Below are positions 26,701 through 36,240 of a stretch of 64,000 bases of DNA, in pieces. The DNA lies in NCBI GenBank assembly GCA_009692725.1, contig SHYP01000006.1, positions 1 to 64,000 on the forward strand, in the 5' to 3' direction. The position numbers and the translations under genes were made by a program. This DNA comes from Dehalococcoidia bacterium (GTDB lineage Bacteria; Chloroflexota; Dehalococcoidia; UBA2979). The notes under the pieces were generated by a model that saw only the letters and a program-made list of their open reading frames with translations, was not told where the DNA came from and ran no database searches. Each line of letters starts with the position of its first letter. Position 1 is the stretch's first letter.

Positions 26701-26723
26701 CCGCGCGGTCCGGAGCCGCGCGG
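26701..26723 (+). terminator. Hairpin after htpX
   Basis: Two copies of the self-complementary CCGCGCGG (26701-26708 and 26716-26723) can pair around a 7-base loop, just after the htpX stop. Confidence 0.4.
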
Positions 26724-26806
26724 ATCAGGCCAGTTGCGAGGGCGGTCCGACTCCCACACTATCGATCACGCGGGGGCGTTCAAGGCTGATGAGGCAGAGG
26801 ACGGCT

Positions 26807-28054
26807 ATGCCCTGGGCCGCGACACAACTCTCCTCACGGCGGCGCTTCCTCGCGGGCGCAGGCGCCGCAGCCGCCGGCCTCGCGCTCGCCCCGATCGTCG
26901 GCCGCACGCGCGGCCGCGCCGCGACCGCGCCCCGTGCGAACAGCGCCGACGAACCGCGCCACCTCGTCTACGTGTGGCAGTTCTCGGTCGACGGCCACGC
27001 TGCCGCCATCCGTCGGACCCTCGCCGCTCACGGCCTCGGCCTCGTGCTCAAGACGCACGACGGCACTGAGTGGATGTCCGAGTACGACGACGCGCCGGGC
27101 GCCGTCGACGGCCCCGATCGCGTCGCCGAGCTGGCCGCGTTCTTCGAGGCTGGCGGCGTGCCGCTGCACGCCTGGGCCGTCGTACGCGGCGAGCAGCCCG
27201 CGCGCGAGGCCGAGCTGGCCGCCCAGGTGCTGGCCGCGGGCGCGCGCAGCCTCACGCTCGATCTCGAACCGCACCCCGGCTTCTGGCAAGGCGACGCCGC
27301 GAACGCCCGCGCCTTTGGGCGCGCGCTGCGCCGCCGTCAGCCCGACGCCTGGCTCGTCACCTCCGTCGACGCGCGCCCCTGGCTCATCGATCGTGTGCCG
27401 CTCGCCGACTTCAGCGAGTTCACCGATGAGCTCGCGCCACAGCTGTACTGGGAGTCGTTCGCCACCGACGCGAACATCGCGAAGTTCGCCGCCAGCGGCT
27501 TCGTCCCCGGACGCGACGGTGTCACGCCGGCGTTCCTGCACAAGACCGCCGCGCGCGTGCTCGGCGCTTTCGGCCGCCCGGTGCACCCGATCGGCGAAGG
27601 CGCGGCCGGCGTGTGGCCCGAGTTCATGGACGGCGCCTTTGCGCACGACGCGAGCACGGTGTCGGTGTGGCGCCTCGGCACCACGGCGCCCGCCGTCTGG
27701 GACGCCCTCCGCGCGTACCCGCCGCGCAGCAACAGCTACGTCGTGCAGCCGGGCGACACGCTGTCGCTGATCGCCGCGCGCATGAGCACCACCGTGCAAC
27801 GCCTCGTCGAGGCGAACGCGATCGCGGACCCCAACCGCATCGCCGTCGGCCGCACGCTGCTGCTCCGCGCCACAGCGCGCGGTAAGGCCGCGCGCGCAGG
27901 CGGCGCGTACGGCGGCAGCTACACCGTGCAGCCCGGCGACACGCTCGGCGCGCTCGCCGCGCGCTGGGGCACCACTGTCGACGCGATTGTCGCCGCGAAC
28001 GGCCTCGCAGACGCGAACCGCATCAGCATCGGCCAGGCGCTCGCCATCCCCTAG
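26807..28054 (+). CDS. Tat-exported TIM-barrel-like protein with two LysM domains
   Basis: 415 residues from ATG 26807, where AGAGGA lies 6 bases upstream (an ATG at 26789 is also in frame). The signal is twin-Arg: SSRRRFLAGAGAAAAGLALA. The middle part looks like a glycosidase-type barrel, with strands LVYVWQFSVDG, LTLDLEPHPGFWQG, WLVTSVDARPWLI and APQLYWESF; the DLEP and QLYWE acidic residues could be catalytic. Two LysM modules close the protein (YVVQPGDTLSLIAARMSTT, YTVQPGDTLGALAARWGTT). LysM binds peptidoglycan, so a wall-bound hydrolase is likely. The reaction is not proven. Confidence 0.8.
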   Translation: MPWAATQLSSRRRFLAGAGAAAAGLALAPIVGRTRGRAATAPRANSADEPRHLVYVWQFSVDGHAAAIRRTLAAHGLGLVLKTHDGTEWMSEYDDAPGAVDGPDRVAELAAFFEAGGVPLHAWAVVRGEQPAREAELAAQVLAAGARSLTLDLEPHPGFWQGDAANARAFGRALRRRQPDAWLVTSVDARPWLIDRVPLADFSEFTDELAPQLYWESFATDANIAKFAASGFVPGRDGVTPAFLHKTAARVLGAFGRPVHPIGEGAAGVWPEFMDGAFAHDASTVSVWRLGTTAPAVWDALRAYPPRSNSYVVQPGDTLSLIAARMSTTVQRLVEANAIADPNRIAVGRTLLLRATARGKAARAGGAYGGSYTVQPGDTLGALAARWGTTVDAIVAANGLADANRISIGQALAIP

Positions 28055-28196
28055 GGCCCCGCTCGATCCCACGCACGTCGCTCCGCCGCGCCCGCGTGTG
28101 CCCCTAGGTATCGCCGCACGCTGAACGCGGGTCGTTCCCGATGCCCCCGCGCGCACGCTCGCCACACGCTCGATCCGAGGAGCGTGCAGCCAGCCG

Positions 28197-29556
28197 ATGC
28201 GAACACCGCCACCCGCCACGAGCGCGCATCGTCCGCCATACGCGTGCGCCGTGCTCGCGTGCGCGGCGCTCGTGCTCGCCGCCCTGCTATGGCCATCGAC
28301 GCATGCGCAGCCGCCCGCAAGCGTGCAAGCCAGCGCCGCGCACATACTGCGCTTCGACGAGGGGCTCGCAGACGCCACGCCGCAGCCGGCGCTCGGCGAT
28401 CTCCGCAACGCCCGCAGGAGCTCGCCGTCGCGCTGATCGGCGATTGCGCCGCGGGCGAGGCGCCGCCCGCGTGCGGCGGCCCGCCCGCGCAATGGGCGCC
28501 CGACCAGCGCCCCGTCGAGTTCTGCCACCATCCGCAACGCCGGCCGAGCTGGCTGAGCGCCGACGAGTTCGAGCGCACGCTGCGCGCCGCCGTCGACGCG
28601 TGGAACGCCGCCGAGGCAGCGATCGGCGCGCGCTACACCGGCGCGTGCACGCGTGGCGACGCCTGGGCTGCGCGCAACGGCCGCAACGAGATCGCTTTCG
28701 ACGACGCGCGCGACGTCGTGCGCGGCAACACCGCGGCCGTGACGAGCTCGCAGCTGTCCTGGCTGCCCGCACAGCAGCCCACGCTCCGCCGCATCGAGGA
28801 AGCCGACATCGTCTTCGACGACGCCTTCCCCGCGAGCGCCCCCTGCCTGCTCGCCACCGCCATCCACGAGCTTGGCCACGCGCTCGGCTTCGGCCATAGC
28901 GACGACCGTGCCGACGTGATGTACCCGAGCTTCAGCGTGCAGACCACAGGCAGCTGCAAGGCCGCGCCCTCCGCCGCCGAGCGTGCCGCCCTGCAGGCGC
29001 TCTACGGCGTCGACCGCGCCCCGACCGTCCAGCTGAGCGCCGGCCCGGCCGACGCCGGCGAGCTGACCGTGGTCGCGGAAGCGACCGACCCCGAAGGCGC
29101 CGCGCTGACCTTTGACTGGCTGCAGACCGCTGGCCCGCCCGTCTCGATCACCGCGCAGGGCGGACGCGCACGCGTCGCGCTCCCGCCCGGTGGCGCCTCG
29201 GTCGAGCTGCAGGTCACCGCCCGCGACCCCCAGGGACACGCCACCTCGGTCCGCACGACGCTGCCCGCAGCGACACCGGCCGCGGCAGCCACGCCGCCGC
29301 CCTCCGCGCGTGCGCTGCTCAGCGGCGAGGCGCCCGTGAGCGGTGTGGGCGTCGTCGTCGCCGGCAGCGCGACGGCCGATCAAGTGCTCGCTGCGCTGCG
29401 CTGCCCGCGCGCCGCCACGCTGTGGGTGGCCGCCGCGGCGGCTTCATCCCCTACGTCGAGGCCACTGCGGTGGAGGCCGTCAACGCCCCCCGGCGCGCGC
29501 TCTTCCCCGGCGGCCAGCTGCCCTCGGGCACCGCGCTGCTGGTGCGCTGCAACTAG
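28197..29556 (+). pseudogene. Secreted matrixin-like zinc metalloprotease with Ig-like domain, two frameshifts
   Basis: Three frames join into one protein of about 453 residues. Frame one (ATG 28197) carries the signal peptide ACAALVLAALLWPSTHA up to GDLRNA; one missing C at 28411-28413 then gives QELAVALIGDCAAGE. Frame two holds the protease with IHELGHALGFGHS, the HExxHxxGxxH zinc site, and DVMYPSF, followed by an Ig/PKD-like domain (PTVQLSAGPADAGELTV). Near 29429-29440 another missing base leads to GGFIPYVEATAVEAVN and the stop 29554-29556. Assembly error or real decay cannot be separated here. Confidence 0.7.
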
Positions 29557-29919
29557 CTGTTCGGCCGCACACGCTCGCTGGCGTAGTGGCGCGGGTTCCG
29601 CCGTGCTGGGCAGACGACGGAACCCGCGAGGACGCGCCGAGGTGGGAATCCGGCGCCCCGCGAGTCTCGGAGCAGCCGGTTGAGCCATCGTGCAACCCCC
29701 GTATCACGCGCGTGCGCCCCGAACGCTGGTCCGGCGCGCGAACCCCCGGCCCCCCGGCCCCCGCGCGTCTCGACGGAGCGCACCGGGAGCCGCCGCCCGA
29801 GCGACGCACGTCTCGGCGGCTTCGCGCGCGCGCGTTGGTTGCGTGTGCCACCAGCATCTGGCAGTGTCCGCGCACGCGGCGGCGGCGGCCGATCGCGTCC
29901 GGGTGAGGGGCGGAGCTGG
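29557..29919. other. Intergenic region upstream of hppA
   Basis: About 360 bases. Besides a hairpin at 29591-29627 no gene is supported; the frame of hppA stays open upstream but has no ribosome-binding site and is Arg/Pro-rich. The hppA promoter must lie here but no clear -35/-10 pair is visible. Confidence 0.4.
29591..29627 (+). terminator. Hairpin after the matrixin-like gene
   Basis: GCGGGTTCCG (29591-29600) pairs exactly with CGGAACCCGC (29618-29627), 17-base loop, 34 bases after the stop. Confidence 0.5.
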
Positions 29920-32019
29920 ATGATCGGAACGTATGTACTTGTCCTGGCGATGGGCGTGCTCGCGCTCGTATACGGGCTCTACGCCAGCCGTCTCGTGCTG
30001 GCCGCGAGCGCCGGCTCGGCGCGAATGCAGGAAATCGCGGGCGCCATCCGCGAGGGGGCGCAGGCCTACCTCAACCGGCAATACCGCACGATCGGCATCG
30101 TCGGGGTCGTGATCGCGGTGGCGCTCGGCATTCTGCTCGGGCCGCACGTCGCGCTCGGCTTCGTCATCGGCGCCGTGCTCTCCGGCGCCGCCGGTTACGC
30201 CGGCATGAACGTCTCGGTGCGCGCGAACGTGCGCACCGCCGAGGCTGCGCGCTCCGGCATGGACGCCGCGCTCCAGCTCGCCTTCCGCGCCGGCGCCATC
30301 ACCGGCCTGCTCGTCGTTGGGCTCGGTCTGCTGGGCGTCGCCCTCTACTACATCCTGCTGCGCGGCGTCTGGTACGACCCGGCCTCCGAGATGCAGGAGA
30401 TCATCGAGGGGCTGGTCGGACTCGGCTTCGGCGCCTCGCTCATCTCGATCTTCGCCCGCCTCGGCGGCGGCATCTTCACCAAGGGCGCCGATGTCGGCGC
30501 AGACCTCGTCGGCAAGGTCGAAGCGGGCATCCCGGAAGACGACCCGCGCAACCCCGCCGTGATCGCCGACAACGTCGGCGACAACGTCGGCGACTGCGCC
30601 GGCATGGCCGCCGACCTGTTCGAGACCTACGCCGTCACGCTCGTCGGCACGATGCTGCTCGCCGCCGCCTTCTTCGTCGGCGAGCTGCAGGAGAAGATGC
30701 TGCTGCTGCCGCTCGTGATCGGCGGCGTCTGCATCAGCGCCTCCGTCGTCGGTAGCTTCTTCGTACGGCTCGGCCGCAGCCAGTCCATCATGGCTGCGCT
30801 CTACCAGGGCCTCGCGGTGACCGGGCTGATGTCCGCGGTGCTCGTCGCCATCGTCATCCAGCTGATGCTCGGCTTCGGCGAGGAGTTCGAGGGCGGTGGC
30901 GCCGGCATGTACCACGGTTGGAACCTCTTCATCTGCGCGCTCGTCGGCCTCACGATCACCGGCCTCATCGTCTGGATCACCGAGTACTACACCGCCACCC
31001 GCTACCGCCCCGTCCGCAGCGTCGCCCAGGCCTCGACGACGGGGCACGGCACGAACGTCATCCAGGGCCTCGCGGTCTCGATGGAGGCGACGGCGCTGCC
31101 CGTGCTCGTGATCGCCGTCGGCATCATCGTCGCCTACCTGAACGCCGGCCTCTTCGGCATCTCCATCGCCGCCACCACGATGCTCGCGCTCGCCGGCATA
31201 GTCGTCGCGCTCGACGCCTATGGTCCGGTCACCGATAACGCCGGCGGCATCGCCGAGATGGCCGACCTGCCGCCCGAGGTGCGCGAGATCACCGACGCGC
31301 TCGACGCCGTCGGCAACACCACCAAGGCTGTCACCAAGGGCTACGCCATCGGCTCCGCGGGCCTCGCCGCGCTCGTGCTGTTCGCCGCCTTCACGCAGGA
31401 CCTTGTCCACTACTTCCCGGACATCGATGTCGTCTTCATGCTGCAAGACCCGTACGTCGTCGTCGGCCTGTTCATCGGCGGCCTGCTGCCGTACCTGTTC
31501 GGCTCGATCGCGATGATGTCCGTCGGGCGCGCGGCGGGCGCCGTCGTCGTCGAGGTGCGCCGGCAGTTCGCGGAGATGCCCGGCATCATGCTCGGCACGC
31601 AGCGGCCGGACTACAGCCGCGCCGTCGACCTGCTCACCCGCGCGGCCATCCGCGAGATGATCCTGCCGTCGCTGCTGCCGATCCTCGCCCCCATCGTGCT
31701 CTACGCGATCGTGCGCGTCGTCGAGGACCAGGCGGCCGCCTTCGCCGCGCTCGGCGCGATGCTCATGGGCTCGATCGTCACCGGCCTCTTCGTCGCGCTC
31801 TCCATGACCTCGGGCGGCGCCGCCTGGGACAACGCCAAGAAGCTCATCGAGACCGGCGAGCACGGCGGCAAGGGCTCCGAGGCGCACAAGGCCGCCGTCA
31901 CCGGCGACACCGTCGGCGACCCCTACAAGGACACCGCCGGCCCCGCCGTCAACCCGATGATCAAGATCATCAACATCGTCGCCATCCTGATGCTCGCCGT
32001 CATCGCCAACTTCTCGTAA
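29920..32019 (+). CDS. hppA: Membrane-bound proton-translocating pyrophosphatase, K+-independent type
   Basis: 699 residues from ATG 29920 with GGAG just upstream. It is a multi-span (about 16 helices) membrane enzyme. The substrate-binding loop is [14 protein letters not shown], followed by [19 protein letters not shown]. The residue pair that separates the two subfamilies reads [14 protein letters not shown]; Lys at this place marks K+-independent H+-pumps, while K+-dependent enzymes have Ala. It couples PPi hydrolysis to proton export, saving energy from biosynthetic PPi. It stands alone and ends at a clear hairpin. Confidence 0.96.
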   Translation: MIGTYVLVLAMGVLALVYGLYASRLVLAASAGSARMQEIAGAIREGAQAYLNRQYRTIGIVGVVIAVALGILLGPHVALGFVIGAVLSGAAGYAGMNVSVRANVRTAEAARSGMDAALQLAFRAGAITGLLVVGLGLLGVALYYILLRGVWYDPASEMQEIIEGLVGLGFGASLISIFARLGGGIFTKGADVGADLVGKVEAGIPEDDPRNPAVIADNVGDNVGDCAGMAADLFETYAVTLVGTMLLAAAFFVGELQEKMLLLPLVIGGVCISASVVGSFFVRLGRSQSIMAALYQGLAVTGLMSAVLVAIVIQLMLGFGEEFEGGGAGMYHGWNLFICALVGLTITGLIVWITEYYTATRYRPVRSVAQASTTGHGTNVIQGLAVSMEATALPVLVIAVGIIVAYLNAGLFGISIAATTMLALAGIVVALDAYGPVTDNAGGIAEMADLPPEVREITDALDAVGNTTKAVTKGYAIGSAGLAALVLFAAFTQDLVHYFPDIDVVFMLQDPYVVVGLFIGGLLPYLFGSIAMMSVGRAAGAVVVEVRRQFAEMPGIMLGTQRPDYSRAVDLLTRAAIREMILPSLLPILAPIVLYAIVRVVEDQAAAFAALGAMLMGSIVTGLFVALSMTSGGAAWDNAKKLIETGEHGGKGSEAHKAAVTGDTVGDPYKDTAGPAVNPMIKIINIVAILMLAVIANFS

Positions 32020-32040
32020 CCAGCACCCGCAACGCGCGCA

Positions 32041-32068
32041 ACGAAGCCGGGCATCTGCCCGGCTTCGT
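32041..32068 (+). terminator. Hairpin after hppA
   Basis: Perfect 12-base stem (32041-32052 with 32057-32068) and ATCT loop, 21 bases after the stop. Confidence 0.7.
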
Positions 32069-32207
32069 CGGTTCCAGGCCAGCGCCATCACCGCGCGCCC
32101 GCGATCGCCATCGATGCGATTCGTGACAGCGATGCGAGCCGCCCACCCGGCCCGCCGCGCGACCGCTCTGCGCGTGGTGACCCGCGCCGACGGCGTACGG
32201 AGCGCAG

Positions 32208-33170
32208 CTACCGCAGCTGCGGCAGCACGCGCGCGGCCACGAGCTCCAGCGCGGCGTCATCGTCGATCGCGAGGTGGTGCAGCATCAGCCGGTCGAGCCC
32301 CGCCTCCGCCAGCCGCCCGCACTGCTCGACGATGGCGTCCGGCGTGCCGATGAGCCACCCGCGCTCGCGCAGCGCTGCGATCGCGCGCTCCGGGTCGCGG
32401 CTCGCGCCCCCGCCACGCTGCGCGGGCAGCCGCGCGAGGTGCGCGTGCAGCTCCCGCGTGTCGCGCCCCACGAGGTAACCGATCATCATCGAGCGGCGGA
32501 TCGTCGCCGGGTCGCGACCCACCTCCGCGCAACGCTCCGCGAGCACCGCGTTCTTCGCGCGGTACGCGTCCGCGGTGAGGTACAGTGCGTTCCACTCGTC
32601 GGCGTGCCGCGCGACGATGCGCAGCGTGCGCTGCTCGCCGTTGCCGCCGACCATGATCGGCAGCCGCCCCTGCGCCGGCTTCGGCGTGCACTCGGCGTCG
32701 CGCAGCTGGTAGTGCGCCCCCGCGAAGTTCGCGGGCCCCGGCGCCCATAACGCGCGCGCGACCTGGATCGCCTCTTCGAGCCGGTCCAGCCGCTCCCGCA
32801 CCGGCGGGAAGTCGATGCCGAACGCGTCATGCTCGGGCACGTTCCAGCCCGCGCCCATGCCGAGCACGAAGCGCCCGCCCGACAGCGCGTCGATCTGTGC
32901 TGCCATCCGCGCCACCAGCGCGGGCGGCCGAAACGTCACCGCCGATACGAGCGGGCCGAAGCGCAGCCGCCGCGTGCGCTCCGCCGCCAGCACGAACGAC
33001 ATGAACGGCTCGAGCGCGTCGAGCGTGCGGTCCTCCGTGAACGAGAACCAGTGGTCTGACCGCCAGATCGACTCGTACCCCAGCGCCTCGACCGCGTCGA
33101 GCAGCTGCCGCCAGCGCGCCCAGGACAGGCCCTCCTGCCCCTCGACCATCACGCCGAGCGCCAGGCTCAT
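32208..33170 (-). CDS. LLM-class F420-dependent oxidoreductase
   Basis: 320 residues from ATG. Luciferase-like fold features: LDAVEALGYESIWRSDHWF, RRLRFGPLVSAVTFRPPALV, LSGGRFVLGMGAGWNVPEH, LPIMVGGNGEQRTLRIVARH and DEWN. This family uses F420 or FMN for hydride transfer. The gene follows the aldo/keto reductase gene by 15 bases on the same strand, so the two oxidoreductases are probably one operon, perhaps working on the same compound. Substrate unknown. Confidence 0.88.
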   Translation of the reverse strand: MSLALGVMVEGQEGLSWARWRQLLDAVEALGYESIWRSDHWFSFTEDRTLDALEPFMSFVLAAERTRRLRFGPLVSAVTFRPPALVARMAAQIDALSGGRFVLGMGAGWNVPEHDAFGIDFPPVRERLDRLEEAIQVARALWAPGPANFAGAHYQLRDAECTPKPAQGRLPIMVGGNGEQRTLRIVARHADEWNALYLTADAYRAKNAVLAERCAEVGRDPATIRRSMMIGYLVGRDTRELHAHLARLPAQRGGGASRDPERAIAALRERGWLIGTPDAIVEQCGRLAEAGLDRLMLHHLAIDDDAALELVAARVLPQLR

Positions 33171-33185
33171 CGCGTCGCGCCGCGC

Positions 33186-34118
33186 CTAGCGGACCGCTTC
33201 GTCGATGGCGGCCACGTCCTCCGCCGACAGCCGCACCTCGCCGGCGCGCGCGTTCTCGCGCACCTGCTCGGCGCTCGTCGCCCCACAGATGATCGTCGCG
33301 TTCACCGGCTGCGCGACCAGCCACCCGATCGCCAGCTCCGTCATCGCGATCCCGCGCTGCTGCGCGATGCCCTCCAGCGCCTCGAGCCGATCCCAGTTGC
33401 GGTCGTTCAGCACCGACCGCGCCCACTGGCTGCGCTCCATGCGCGTGCCCGCCACCGGTGGCTCGTTGCGCCGATGCTTCCCCGTCAGGAAGCCTCCCGC
33501 GAGCGGGCTCCACGGGATCAATCCCAGCCCGAAGCGGTTACACGCCGGCACGTGCTCCGCCTCCACCGCACGATCGATCACGTTGTACCGCGGCTGCGAC
33601 GACACGAACGGCGTCCACCCGTAGCGCTCCGCCACCAGGTTCGCCTCCGCGATCTGCCACCCCGCGTAGTTCGAGCAGCCGATGTAGCGCACCATGCCGG
33701 CCGTCACCAGTTCGTGCAGCGCCGCCATCGTCTCCTCCGCGGGCGTCGTCATGTCCGGCTGGTGCACCTGGTACACGTCGATGTAGTCCGTGCCCAGCCG
33801 TCGCAATGAAGCCTCCACGGCCTTGCGGATGTACCCGCGCGACGCGCCCGAGTTGTTCGGCCCCTCACCCATCGCCATCGCGAACTTCGTCATCAGCACC
33901 CAGTCGCGCCGATGCTCCGCAATCGCCTTGCCGACGAACTGCTCGGACACGCCGCGGCTGTAGATGTCGGCCGTGTCGACCGTGTTGATGCCGGCCTCGA
34001 AGGCCGCGTGCAGGACCGCAGCGGTCTGTTGCTCGTCGCACGGCGCCCCGAAGGTGTTGCCGCCGACCCCGATCACCGAGACCTTGAGCCCTGAGCGGCC
34101 CAGCTGCCGGTACTCCAC
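33186..34118 (-). CDS. Aldo/keto reductase
   Basis: 310 residues from GTG 34116-34118 with AGGGGGG about 7 bases upstream. The N-terminus VEYRQLGRSGLKVSVIGVGG and the catalytic tetrad are typical of the superfamily: Asp in NTVDTADIYSRG, Tyr in ADIYSRG, Lys in LMTKFAM and His in YQVHQPD. The nucleotide-binding part ends with IICGATSAEQVRENA. It would reduce or oxidise a carbonyl/alcohol with NADPH. It is the first gene of a two-gene operon with an LLM oxidoreductase. Confidence 0.93.
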   Translation of the reverse strand: MEYRQLGRSGLKVSVIGVGGNTFGAPCDEQQTAAVLHAAFEAGINTVDTADIYSRGVSEQFVGKAIAEHRRDWVLMTKFAMAMGEGPNNSGASRGYIRKAVEASLRRLGTDYIDVYQVHQPDMTTPAEETMAALHELVTAGMVRYIGCSNYAGWQIAEANLVAERYGWTPFVSSQPRYNVIDRAVEAEHVPACNRFGLGLIPWSPLAGGFLTGKHRRNEPPVAGTRMERSQWARSVLNDRNWDRLEALEGIAQQRGIAMTELAIGWLVAQPVNATIICGATSAEQVRENARAGEVRLSAEDVAAIDEAVR

Positions 34119-34205
34119 GCGTCGCCCCCCTCTACCGCGCCGCAGGGCGCGGCGCACCGGGGCATGCTACCGGATCGCCCGACCGGGGAGCAGGGAGCGC
34201 GCGGG

Positions 34206-34616
34206 TCAGCTGTCCCTGGGCTCGCGCAGCAGCGCGGGGGCGGGACGTTCGACGCGAGTCATCAGCAGCACCAGGATCACGGTGTGCAGCACGCTCACCG
34301 CCAGCATCTGCCACAGCAGCTCACCGCGCCCGCTGCCCGCCTCGAACGCCGATACCATGCCGAGCAAGTACGTGACCACCAGCAGCGCCACCACGCGCGC
34401 GATCAACGACCGCGCGTCGCCATCGAGGTCCCGAAAGCGCACGCGGTAGACATAGATCCCCAGCACGAACAGGTGCAGCGCCACCAGCCCGCCGACGTAG
34501 ATGCCCGCCGGCAGCTGCCCCTTCACCTCCAGCAGCGGCACCAGCGCGAACGCCAGCACGAACACCGCCACCGTCTTCTTGACGAAGAGGCTCCAGCTCG
34601 TCATGCGCAGCAGCAC
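34206..34616 (-). CDS. Small four-helix membrane protein, unknown function
   Basis: 136 residues from GTG 34614-34616 (GGAGG 4 bases upstream) or 132 from ATG 34602-34604. Membrane segments: TVAVFVLAFALVPLLEV, GIYVGGLVALHLFVLGIYVY, LIARVVALLVVTYLLGMVSAF and MLAVSVLHTVILVLLMT. Charged loops between the second and third segments (RVRFRDLDGDAR) suggest a cytoplasmic side. I do not recognise the family. It lies between the AKR gene and tRNA-Glu. Confidence 0.65.
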   Translation of the reverse strand: MLLRMTSWSLFVKKTVAVFVLAFALVPLLEVKGQLPAGIYVGGLVALHLFVLGIYVYRVRFRDLDGDARSLIARVVALLVVTYLLGMVSAFEAGSGRGELLWQMLAVSVLHTVILVLLMTRVERPAPALLREPRDS

Positions 34617-34811
34617 AGGCCCTCCGCCGAGTCCCGCTCCCTGCACCGCAAGGTACGCATCCCACCCGCGCAGCGTAAACGGCAACACGCGTCGAACCTC
34701 AGCAAACCTCGACGCGGCGCGAGCACTCCGCGATGTCCTCGAGCGGCTCACCGCAGCCGCGCCCGCGCGCTTGAGCCGCGCGTCCCCGCTTGCTACGCTC
34801 CACGCAGCCCC

Positions 34812-34888
34812 GGCGCATTCGTCTAGTGGCCCAGGACACCGCCCTCTCAAGGCGGAGATCGCGGGTTCGAATCCCGCATGCGCTACCA
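34812..34888 (+). tRNA. tRNA-Glu (anticodon CTC), CCA encoded
   Basis: 77 bases starting GGCGCAT and ending ATGCGCT-A-CCA, giving a complete acceptor stem. The anticodon arm is CCGCC-CTCTCAA-GGCGG with anticodon CTC; the T arm holds GCGGGTTCGAATCCCGC. Confidence 0.93.
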
Positions 34889-35126
34889 CCTCCCGCCCGC
34901 TCCCCCCCTCGTCTCGACGTACGCGTCGGCCGCGAACGGCCCCGGCAAGCATGTGGCGCGCCTCGACTGCGCCTGCGCCCGTAAGGAATCCCGGGGCCCG
35001 CCCGTCGGAACCACGGGTGCGGGGCCCGCAAGCAGGCGTGTGCGAATCTGCAGCGTCACGAAACGCGCTCCCCCGTGCCTGCTAAGCGAGCGGCGCGCGA
35101 GCGGCCGCCGCCACGAGGGGAGCGCC

Positions 35127-35756
35127 ATGCCTCGGAAGCGCGCAGCCACCTACACGATCGCCAGCACCGTCGCCGCGATTCTCGCGATCGTGATGGCGGG
35201 CAGCGTCTTCGGCTTCTTCACGTCGAACAGCGAGTCCTCCGCCGATGAGCCGGCCGCCGCCGAGCTCGTGGCCGCCGCCGCGAGCCCCACCATCGACGCC
35301 GCGCCCGCCTACCAGTCCGCGCTCGCCACGCTCGGCGCCCAGCGTGCCGCCGCGCTGAACGATGCCGTAGCCCAGGTCGCCGCGCAGCGCGCCGCCCTCT
35401 AGGAGCAGGCACTGCGCGAGGTCGACGCCCAGCGCCGCGCGGCGCTGTAAGCGCTCGCCGACGAGCTCGGCTCCACTCGCGCCCGCGCACAAGCCGCGGG
35501 CGCAGCGACGCCCGCCGCCGCGGGCACGGCATCGCCCACCGTCGCGCCGTCATCGGTGCCGACCGTCGCCCGGGTCGCGACCGCACCGCCCACCCCCGCC
35601 GCAGTGCAGGTCGCCGCCGCAATGTCCGATACGCGCCAGCGCGAGCTACTCGGCGAGATCGCCGGGAGTGCTTGGCCGAGGTCGACCTCCTGCGTCGCAG
35701 CGCCGGCTTGTAATCCGCTGGCGCACCGAGCGACCCGCAGACCGCTCCCACGGTAG
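35127..35756 (+). pseudogene. Membrane-anchored coiled-coil protein with two in-frame stops and a frameshift
   Basis: The frame begins at ATG 35127 (GAGGGG upstream) with a basic start and one membrane helix (TIASTVAAILAIVMAGSVFGFF). A repeating coiled-coil follows with units like AQRAAALNDAVAQVA and AQRRAAL. It is cut by TAG 35400-35402 and TAA 35447-35449, both where the repeat suggests Gln or a similar residue after AAL. The same frame then continues with an Ala/Pro/Thr linker. Near 35662-35666 one missing base would give the better ending RECLAEVDLLRRSAGL with stop 35711-35713. The intact N-terminal part would be 91 residues. Confidence 0.6.
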
Positions 35757-35769
35757 CGAGGAGCCATCG

Positions 35770-36240
35770 ATGGCAAAGATACACGTGAACGTCATCGTGC
35801 TGGCCGGCAGTGCCGCCGCCTTCGGCGCGTCCTGGGCCAGCATCTCGACCGCCGAGTCGCACACCGCCGCCGACGCAGCCGCCGAAGCCCAGGCCACAAC
35901 GGCCGTCGAAGCGGCTGCACCGCCCGTCGTCGCTGCGCCAATCCCGCTCGACGCCAGTCAACTCAGCGCGCTCCCCAGCCTGTCATCCAGGCTCGGCGCT
36001 GCGCCCCCCATCCAGCTCCCGCCGCTCGCGCCCCTTGGCGTCGGCTCGGCCGTCGCGCTGGACGGGCGTGGCAACCCGGTGGCGAACGCCCCCGCGCTGG
36101 TCGCCGCGCCGCCCGCCCCCGGGCCGGTCGTCGCCTCCCCCGCGCAGGTCGCACCCGCGCCCGTCGTCGCCGCGCCCGCACAGGCGGCGCCCGCGCCGGC
36201 TCCCGCGCCTGCGGTTGCGAAGAAGACCAAGGCGTCGTGA
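35770..36240 (+). CDS. Ala/Pro-rich protein with N-terminal membrane helix or signal
   Basis: 156 residues from ATG 35770 with GAGGAG 7 bases upstream. A hydrophobic N-terminus (VNVIVLAGSAAAFGASWAS) is followed by a low-complexity Ala/Val/Pro sequence and a basic end (KKTKAS). No FMN-attachment motif (SGAT/TGAT-like) or other domain is visible. Its TGA overlaps the GTG of apbE by four bases, so it is coupled to the flavin-transfer gene and may be a structural or anchoring part of the same system. Confidence 0.65.
   Translation: MAKIHVNVIVLAGSAAAFGASWASISTAESHTAADAAAEAQATTAVEAAAPPVVAAPIPLDASQLSALPSLSSRLGAAPPIQLPPLAPLGVGSAVALDGRGNPVANAPALVAAPPAPGPVVASPAQVAPAPVVAAPAQAAPAPAPAPAVAKKTKAS

Noticed and set aside
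29543..29557. 15-base identity (TGCGCTGCAACTAGC) with 50867-50881, at the ends of two damaged genes
   Set aside because: Short, different reading frames and no flanking repeat or element; likely coincidence.
35400..35449. Recoding of TAG/TAA as Gln for the whole genome
   Set aside because: Numerous intact genes in the window end correctly at TAG, TAA and TGA, for example those ending at 1225, 2552, 43290 and 51923.
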